This document shows, one piece after another, positions 57,914 to 62,413 of a stretch of 62,413 nt of DNA. Origin of the DNA: Flavobacteriaceae bacterium. Its GTDB lineage: Bacteria > Bacteroidota > Bacteroidia > Flavobacteriales > Flavobacteriaceae. The notes under the pieces were generated by a model, which ran no database searches, was not told the DNA's origin, and was given only the letters and a program-made list of their open reading frames with translations. Made by a program: the position numbers and the translations under genes. The stretch lies in NCBI GenBank assembly GCA_023262185.1, contig JALRDO010000002.1, forward strand, positions 78,044-140,456, written 5' to 3'. Every line of letters starts with the position of its first letter. Position 1 is the first letter of the stretch.

Positions 57914-59188
57914 ATGAGTGCACAACACCAATTTTCAACTTTGGCCCTATCGGCCGGACATGATTTGTCTCAGCATGGTAAAACAATTGCCGTGCCTATT
58001 TACCAAACAACTGCCTACAGGTTTGATTCTACAGACCATGCGGCTGGCTTGTTTAATCTGAGTGAAGCGGGTAATATTTATACCCGACTGAACAATCCAA
58101 CAAATGGGATCCTCGAAGAGCGATTGGCTGCCTTAGAGAGCGGAATCGCCGCTGTAGTGACATCATCCGGAACCGCAGCGGTTGCCACCACGCTACAAAC
58201 GCTGCTGAAGAGGGGTGAACACATTGTTTGCTCGAATAGCGTTTACGGCGGAACATACAACATGCTTGGGGTTACTTTACCGCGCTTAGGAATCACAACT
58301 TCTTTTGTGGATCCGAGTGAACTCGAAAACTTTGAAAAGGCGATTGAGCCCCACACTCGCGCCATTTTTCTTGAATCTATCGGAAACCCAAAACTAGATG
58401 TCCTTGACATTGAGGGTATCGCGAAGATCGCTCAAAAGCACAAGATTCCACTGATTGTCGATAATACGGTGGCGACGCCGGCCTTATTGAATCCGATCAA
58501 ATTTGGGGCGAATATTGTGATTCATTCGCTAACCAAATACATTAACGGAAACGGTACGGCCTTAGGCGGGGTCATCATCGATGCCGGAACCTTTGACTGG
58601 TCGAGCGGAAAATTTGAAGAATTTACCACACCTTCACCTGGCTATCACGGCCTGGTGTATCACGATGCGTTGGGCGCGGCCGCCTTTATTGCTAAAGTCC
58701 GCATAGAGGGGTTGCGTGATTTCGGATCGGCGCTTAGCCCGCTTAATGCTTTTCAGATCATACAAGGACTAGAGACGCTTTCGCTGCGCATCAAGAAGCA
58801 CAGTGAGAACGCACTGAAGGTTGCGAATTGGCTAGTGCAACAAGAAGAGGTGGCTTGGGTCAACTTCGTCGGAGCGAAAGACGAGCGCCAGCAGCTTCTT
58901 AGAAAAAAATACCTACCTGAAGGTATAAGTGGACTGATCACCTTTGGTTTAAAGGGCGGGTTTGCAGCGGCTAAAAAACTGACCGACGCTACACGTTTGT
59001 TTAAAATTGCCGCTAATTTTGGAGATTCAAAGTCTATCATTGTACATCCGGCTTCAACCACACATCAGCAGTTAGACGAAAGTCAGCAGTCTGAAACAGG
59101 GGTTACGGCCGACTTGATTCGTCTTTCGATAGGCCTAGAAGATCCTAACGATCTGATCAATGATTTAAAACAAGCGTTGAAGGCCTAG
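57914..59188 (+). CDS. metY: PLP-dependent O-acetylhomoserine (thiol)-lyase
   Basis: 424 residues, the length of MetY proteins. It belongs to the Cys/Met metabolism PLP family: YQTTAYRFDSTDHAAGLFNL, YTRLNNPTNGILEERLAALESG, VVTSSGTAA, SVYGGTYN, IVDNTVATPALLNPIKFGANIVIHSLTKYINGNGTALGG (PLP-binding Lys in SLTKY). It makes homocysteine from O-acetylhomoserine and sulfide. It follows the SAM-I riboswitch, and the metX-like gene begins 6 bp after its stop. Confidence 0.93.
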   Translation: MSAQHQFSTLALSAGHDLSQHGKTIAVPIYQTTAYRFDSTDHAAGLFNLSEAGNIYTRLNNPTNGILEERLAALESGIAAVVTSSGTAAVATTLQTLLKRGEHIVCSNSVYGGTYNMLGVTLPRLGITTSFVDPSELENFEKAIEPHTRAIFLESIGNPKLDVLDIEGIAKIAQKHKIPLIVDNTVATPALLNPIKFGANIVIHSLTKYINGNGTALGGVIIDAGTFDWSSGKFEEFTTPSPGYHGLVYHDALGAAAFIAKVRIEGLRDFGSALSPLNAFQIIQGLETLSLRIKKHSENALKVANWLVQQEEVAWVNFVGAKDERQQLLRKKYLPEGISGLITFGLKGGFAAAKKLTDATRLFKIAANFGDSKSIIVHPASTTHQQLDESQQSETGVTADLIRLSIGLEDPNDLINDLKQALKA

Positions 59189-59194
59189 TTGCCT

Positions 59195-60175
59195 ATGTTA
59201 GAAACACTAACCATATCATCATTTACCACGCTATCAGGAGTGCAGCTCGAGCCTTTTCCGTTAAGCTATGAATGCTTCGGAAGGCCACTTGGTGAGGCAC
59301 CCCTGATACTGGTAAATCATGCACTAACGGCAAACTCTACGCTCACTGGCCAAAACGGATGGTGGAACGAAATCGTTGGGCCGAAAAGGGCGGTAGACAC
59401 CGATAGGGCCTCGGTTTTGTGTTTCAATATTCCCGGTAACGGATACGATAATTTCTTTTTTGACGATGCCATTCAATTGACTTCTACCGATGTGGCGCTG
59501 ATTTTTCTTGAGGGATTATATCAGTTGAATATTTCAACAGTTGACCTCTTTATAGGCGGATCGGTGGGGGGTGGAATTGCCTGGAGCATGCTCACTCAGA
59601 ATAAGGTAGACTTCAAACACTTTGTTCCTATAGCCACGGACTGGAAGTCTACAGATTGGATCATTGCTCACTGTCACATTCAAGAGCGTTTGCTCAAAGA
59701 GAATAGCGATTGGGGGTTGAAGTTAGCGCGTCAACTCGCGATGTTGAGTTACCGCAGCCCGCAGTCTTTTGATTCACGCTTTCAGCGTGAACGCAAGAGT
59801 GCAAAATACGCGGTGGAGTCGTGGCTGGATTATCACGGAGATGCCTTGTCTGATCGCTTTCACGCCAAGGCATACCGAAATTTGAACCAGATCTTAAGGC
59901 AGATCAACGCTATTGGCGAAGGTGAAACCTTTGCAGCGAAGCTGCAACCATTAGCTACTCACATTCATGTGGTCACTATTACCTCAGACCTTCTATTCAT
60001 CCCTGCCGAAGACGATAAAACCGTAGAGCAACTCAAGCAGTTAGGAAAAAAGGTTGACCACTTTAAGATTTACTCCGATCACGGACACGACGCCTTTCTG
60101 ATCGAACACCAGCAAGTCTCAGCGATCATCAAAGGGGTGTGTAATCAGATTACAGGCCTTCTTCCCGGTACATAA
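59195..60175 (+). CDS. metX: Homoserine O-acetyltransferase-like alpha/beta hydrolase-fold enzyme
   Basis: 326 residues from the ATG at 59195 (an in-frame TTG lies directly after the metY stop). The nucleophile elbow is FIGGSVGGGIAWSM, where typical MetX has GGSMGG. The catalytic Asp lies in VVTITSDLLFIP and the His in DHGHDAFLIE. Other MetX features are ILVNHALTANS, WWNEIVGP, and AVESWLDYHGDALSDRFHAKAYRNL. It should supply O-acetylhomoserine to MetY. Slightly shorter than usual MetX (~350-380). Its last 26 bp overlap the convergent GNAT gene. Confidence 0.88.
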   Translation: MLETLTISSFTTLSGVQLEPFPLSYECFGRPLGEAPLILVNHALTANSTLTGQNGWWNEIVGPKRAVDTDRASVLCFNIPGNGYDNFFFDDAIQLTSTDVALIFLEGLYQLNISTVDLFIGGSVGGGIAWSMLTQNKVDFKHFVPIATDWKSTDWIIAHCHIQERLLKENSDWGLKLARQLAMLSYRSPQSFDSRFQRERKSAKYAVESWLDYHGDALSDRFHAKAYRNLNQILRQINAIGEGETFAAKLQPLATHIHVVTITSDLLFIPAEDDKTVEQLKQLGKKVDHFKIYSDHGHDAFLIEHQQVSAIIKGVCNQITGLLPGT

Positions 60176-60617
60176 GGTATTCCTCGGCCTCATGGGCTTC
60201 AGGGTTCAAGAAGACAAAACCGTTTTTAGTATAAAATCTCCCTAGGTCGATTGACTCTATGGTTAACCAGAGCTTTGGATGGGTTTCTAATTCAATTAAA
60301 CGCTTGATCCAGAGCGAACCCCATCCCTGGTTTCGGTATGCTGGTAGGGTGTAAAGGTATCCGAGATAATCATATGCTGTAAAGTTCTGACTATTAGTGA
60401 GCTCGAGTTCAGATGGGGTAGGTAGTTTGTCTGTAAAAATAATTCCTATGCATACTAGGTCTTCCTCTGCATATAACCCGTAAACTTCAGCTGTGTTTCT
60501 TAGCTCTAACCATTGAGGAGTCAGTAGTGCAGCCCAATCAGCGGGATATACCGATTCTATGTCTTTTAGCGACAGCTCAATAGTTCTGAAGGTGGTGGTG
60601 CCTACAGGTAGCCCCAT
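60150..60617 (-). CDS. GNAT-family N-acetyltransferase
   Basis: 155 residues. The acetyl-CoA binding motif A is visible: LGYLYTLPAYRNQGWGSLWIKRLIE (Q-x-x-G-x-G/S), followed by LTIESIDLGRFYTKNGFVFLNPE (motif B, FYxKxGF). The substrate is not predictable. Its start overlaps the upstream ATP-grasp gene by 16 bp, so the two are probably translationally coupled; its end overlaps metX on the other strand by 26 bp. Confidence 0.87.
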   Translation of the reverse strand: MGLPVGTTTFRTIELSLKDIESVYPADWAALLTPQWLELRNTAEVYGLYAEEDLVCIGIIFTDKLPTPSELELTNSQNFTAYDYLGYLYTLPAYRNQGWGSLWIKRLIELETHPKLWLTIESIDLGRFYTKNGFVFLNPEAHEAEEYLMYREEGL

Positions 60618-61903
60618 GATCTTAATTTGTCAGAGTCTTCTGTCCAACGGTCTCCGATATCGTTGCGGTAGTACGAGTTATTGATAAGCAAGTTTGATAT
60701 GCGATTGTACATATTCTTTTGTGCTTCTTTCATGGTGGTTCCGTTTCCGGTGACCAGCGTAACAATACCTCTATCTCCGGTGACCAGCCAATGACCGTTT
60801 ACCTTTTTAACGTTGATCGGATGAATACCTATTTCTCCGGGCTTCTTGAAAATGACCACTGAATCTTTTGAGAATAACCTGAAGCTTTTAGGATCTTCAT
60901 AAGGGAATGGGGGTACTACCATATAGGCGCCCACCTGAAAGCCAATTCTTGAATTGAACTTGGTTTCAGCACCAATAGCCGTATCCCATAGCACCTTCGA
61001 GAAGGGAGTGAGCAGGCCGTCTCGTTGAATATGCACCTGAGGATAACCAAAGCGCGAAGTAAATTCAAGCGGATAAATGCCGTGGTGATTGACGATAGAG
61101 TTGATGTCAATATGCCCTCTGAAATTAGTTGCACTTAGGGTTTTTTCGAACTTTTTGAGGGTTCGATCGAATAGAGGAGAATCATCGGTCCAAAACATGC
61201 TCGTTCCCATTTCACCCGTCGATACTCCCAATTCATTCGGAAATAGCTTTTTGTGCTCGAAATTGATGTTATAAGGCGGAATAAATTGCGTCCCATTGAA
61301 AAAGGCGCCAACCGCCACTTCTACCCCTCTCACCTTACGTTGAAGCTGAAAGGCCCCGAAATTATCTCCCCAAGACTTTTCATAGGCACGAAGCATACGG
61401 ATGACATCCTCACCGTTTTCATCTTGCCCTACAAACAAGAGCTGTTTGAGTTCTTGAGTTTCGCCACTAGGTTTAATGACGTAAGCATCAGGGTTTTTCT
61501 CAATGTACTGAACGGCTGATTGAAAGCTGTCAAACTCCTTAAACGGTAAGGTTTTTACTCCATGTCTTTTGAGTTCTTCTTGCCCGAAGTTCCGGTTGAG
61601 TTCGAGTTCATCAGTGTATGAAGATCCGCCGAAGACTATTTTTCCGGATTGGCGCAAGCGGTCACTTAGCTCTCCGAAACCGGTATAGTCAAAAACAATG
61701 ATGTCTGCCCAATCAAGGTGTTTGGAATAGTCGTTGGTTTTTTTGACGAAGCCGAACCCGATTTCACGAGAACGCTTATCGGCAATGTACATCAGTACCT
61801 GGTGTCCTTCGCACTTAATACCGTAGGCAATATCTAATGAGTCACCCCATTTTGAGATAAAAAGAAACTTTCTTTTTTGATCTCCTAACTGCTTTGTTTT
61901 CAA
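60602..61903 (-). CDS. PurD-like ATP-grasp enzyme of unknown substrate
   Basis: 433 residues. An N-terminal Rossmann-like segment (RKFLFISKWGDSLDIAYGIKCEGHQVLMYIADK) precedes an ATP-grasp core: YVIKPSGETQELKQLLFVG, QLQRKVRGVEVAVGAFFNG, and E280 to P288 (EFTSRFGYP) near the metal-binding region of glycinamide ribonucleotide synthetase (PurD). The glycine/PRA motifs of true PurD are not evident, and no purine gene is nearby, so this is a paralogue forming an amide or other acyl bond by inference. No in-frame ATG occurs near the 5' end; the start used is TTG at 61903. It is followed by the overlapping GNAT gene. Confidence 0.78.
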   Translation of the reverse strand: MKTKQLGDQKRKFLFISKWGDSLDIAYGIKCEGHQVLMYIADKRSREIGFGFVKKTNDYSKHLDWADIIVFDYTGFGELSDRLRQSGKIVFGGSSYTDELELNRNFGQEELKRHGVKTLPFKEFDSFQSAVQYIEKNPDAYVIKPSGETQELKQLLFVGQDENGEDVIRMLRAYEKSWGDNFGAFQLQRKVRGVEVAVGAFFNGTQFIPPYNINFEHKKLFPNELGVSTGEMGTSMFWTDDSPLFDRTLKKFEKTLSATNFRGHIDINSIVNHHGIYPLEFTSRFGYPQVHIQRDGLLTPFSKVLWDTAIGAETKFNSRIGFQVGAYMVVPPFPYEDPKSFRLFSKDSVVIFKKPGEIGIHPINVKKVNGHWLVTGDRGIVTLVTGNGTTMKEAQKNMYNRISNLLINNSYYRNDIGDRWTEDSDKLRSWGYL

Positions 61904-62028
61904 TGAAATGTAAGCAGATAAACTCTAAATTTTTTGAATCATAAAGGCTTCTAAAAAGCGCGTAAACTTAGTTTAAAATCCGATAGGTTGTGTGGTTAAG
62001 TATAGGAAAGTTAATTATGGTAAAACGC

Positions 62029-62061
62029 AAAAAACCCTGCACATATTATGCAGGGTTTTTT
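62029..62061 (-). terminator. Intrinsic terminator of the truncated tRNA-Leu gene
   Basis: A near-perfect inverted repeat, AAAAAACCCTGCA (62029-62041) with TGCAGGGTTTTTT (62049-62061) and a 7-nt loop. It lies 5 bp beyond the 3' end of the tRNA on the minus strand and works in both directions. Confidence 0.85.
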
Positions 62062-62065
62062 ATTG

Positions 62066-62112
62066 TACTCGGGACGGGACTTGAACCCGTACAGCCTAAT
62101 GGCCATTGGATT
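62066..62112 (-). pseudogene. tRNA-Leu, 3' part only (cut at the anticodon arm)
   Basis: On the minus strand the T arm ACGGG-TTCAAGT-CCCGT, the 3' acceptor strand CCCGAGT and discriminator A (62066) are intact. A long variable arm (GCC-ATTA-GGC) and A73 point to tRNA-Leu. The 5' acceptor half, D arm and anticodon are missing; the sequence switches within the anticodon stem to an unrelated protein-coding fragment. The anticodon cannot be read. Truncation is best explained by a contig joining error. Confidence 0.8.
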
Positions 62113-62412
62113 ATACCAGGCATCCAGTCGCTCCATCAGATATCGGCAGACCGTCTGTTGCGTATCGGGGTCGAGGGGGATATCGCCGTATTGGCGGCGA
62201 GCGGCATCAACAATAGCGCTCAGGTCAACAGACTGTCCCAACGCCAAGAGAATGCGAATGACGCCCAGAGAGGCGCGCCGCAGCGCAAAAGGGTCCTTGG
62301 AACCAGTGGGGGGTTGGCCGATACCAAAAATCCCTGTGAGGGTGTCGAGCCGATCCGCCAGCGCGACGGCTTTAGCCGCAGCAGACGTGGGCAGTTCGTC
62401 ACCAGCAAAGCG
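62113..62412 (-). CDS. glyS: Glycyl-tRNA synthetase beta subunit fragment (foreign, partial at both ends)
   Basis: About 100 residues read without a stop: [60 protein letters not shown], ending near MERLDAWY at the tRNA junction. The [16 protein letters not shown] and [13 protein letters not shown] motifs belong to the tetrameric-type GlyRS beta subunit common in proteobacteria. Bacteroidota use the dimeric, eukaryote-like GlyRS, so this piece is out of place. Base composition jumps to roughly 60% GC from the AT-richer neighbourhood. The fragment lacks both ends and is interpreted as chimeric assembly. Confidence 0.9.
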
Positions 62413-62413
62413 C

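Noticed and set aside
62011-62247. A 78-residue frame on the minus strand from the GlyS fragment into the tRNA
   Set aside because: It is an accidental fusion across the junction; only the part above 62113 is real coding sequence.
62220-62408. Another frame on the minus strand in the last 200 bp
   Set aside because: It is out of frame with the GlyS motifs and has no similarity I recognise.

Overview
The window is a stretch of a Bacteroidota chromosome, most likely a free-living aerobic member of the Flavobacteriales (Cryomorphaceae/Schleiferiaceae-like by gene content, which is inference). The grounds are an SprA gliding/type IX secretion translocon, an alternative complex III (act) operon joined to an aa3-type oxidase, a GT117/DUF2723 membrane protein, few Shine-Dalgarno sequences, and promoters of the flavobacterial TTG-N17-23-TAnnTTTG type. 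Almost everything is housekeeping or respiratory. I see no insertion sequence, prophage or CRISPR array.

Layout. 1-6.1 kb: the 5' part of polA (leaving the window on the left), a divergent metallophosphoesterase, a cysteine-less thioredoxin-fold protein and a large GT117-like membrane protein. 6.2-10.7 kb: tRNA-Gln and the rimP-nusA-infB transcription/translation operon, meeting a convergent SPOR-domain gene. 11.4-22.7 kb: actABCDEF followed by cox2-cox1, which together encode a quinol:cytochrome c oxidoreductase and its terminal oxidase; a strong terminator closes it. 22.8-34.4 kb: ruvB, queG, maeB, ruvA and sprA. 34.4-36 kb: gcvH, a VanZ-like gene and tonB, then a terminator.

36.0-41.1 kb is a second respiratory block: heme O synthase (ctaB), two subunit III genes, a subunit IV-like gene, a cysteine-less partner of SCO1, SCO1, a DUF420 protein and a 73-residue CxxC protein. 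It supplies the remaining subunits, the heme and the copper for the oxidase encoded 15 kb earlier. 41.4-47.1 kb is a five-gene MacAB-TolC-like export system with two different permeases. 47.2-55 kb holds tsaB, a convergent nfu-yyaL-mscS operon, fabD, an Nramp-like transporter lacking the usual metal ligands, and an alpha/beta hydrolase. 55.1-60.2 kb has ppc and then a SAM-I riboswitch with an intrinsic terminator controlling a two-gene methionine operon (metY-like and metX-like). 60.2-61.9 kb has a GNAT gene overlapping a PurD-like ATP-grasp gene.

The last ~300 bp do not belong to this genome. A tRNA-Leu gene is cut inside its anticodon arm and runs straight into a GC-rich fragment of a proteobacterial-type glycyl-tRNA synthetase beta subunit, which looks like a chimeric assembly junction. 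The observations most worth a second look are the loss of the proofreading motif in PolA, the non-canonical Nramp protein, the His-rich segment in ActF, the large extracytoplasmic insertion in one subunit III, the ATP-grasp/GNAT pair, and the riboswitch-controlled methionine operon.
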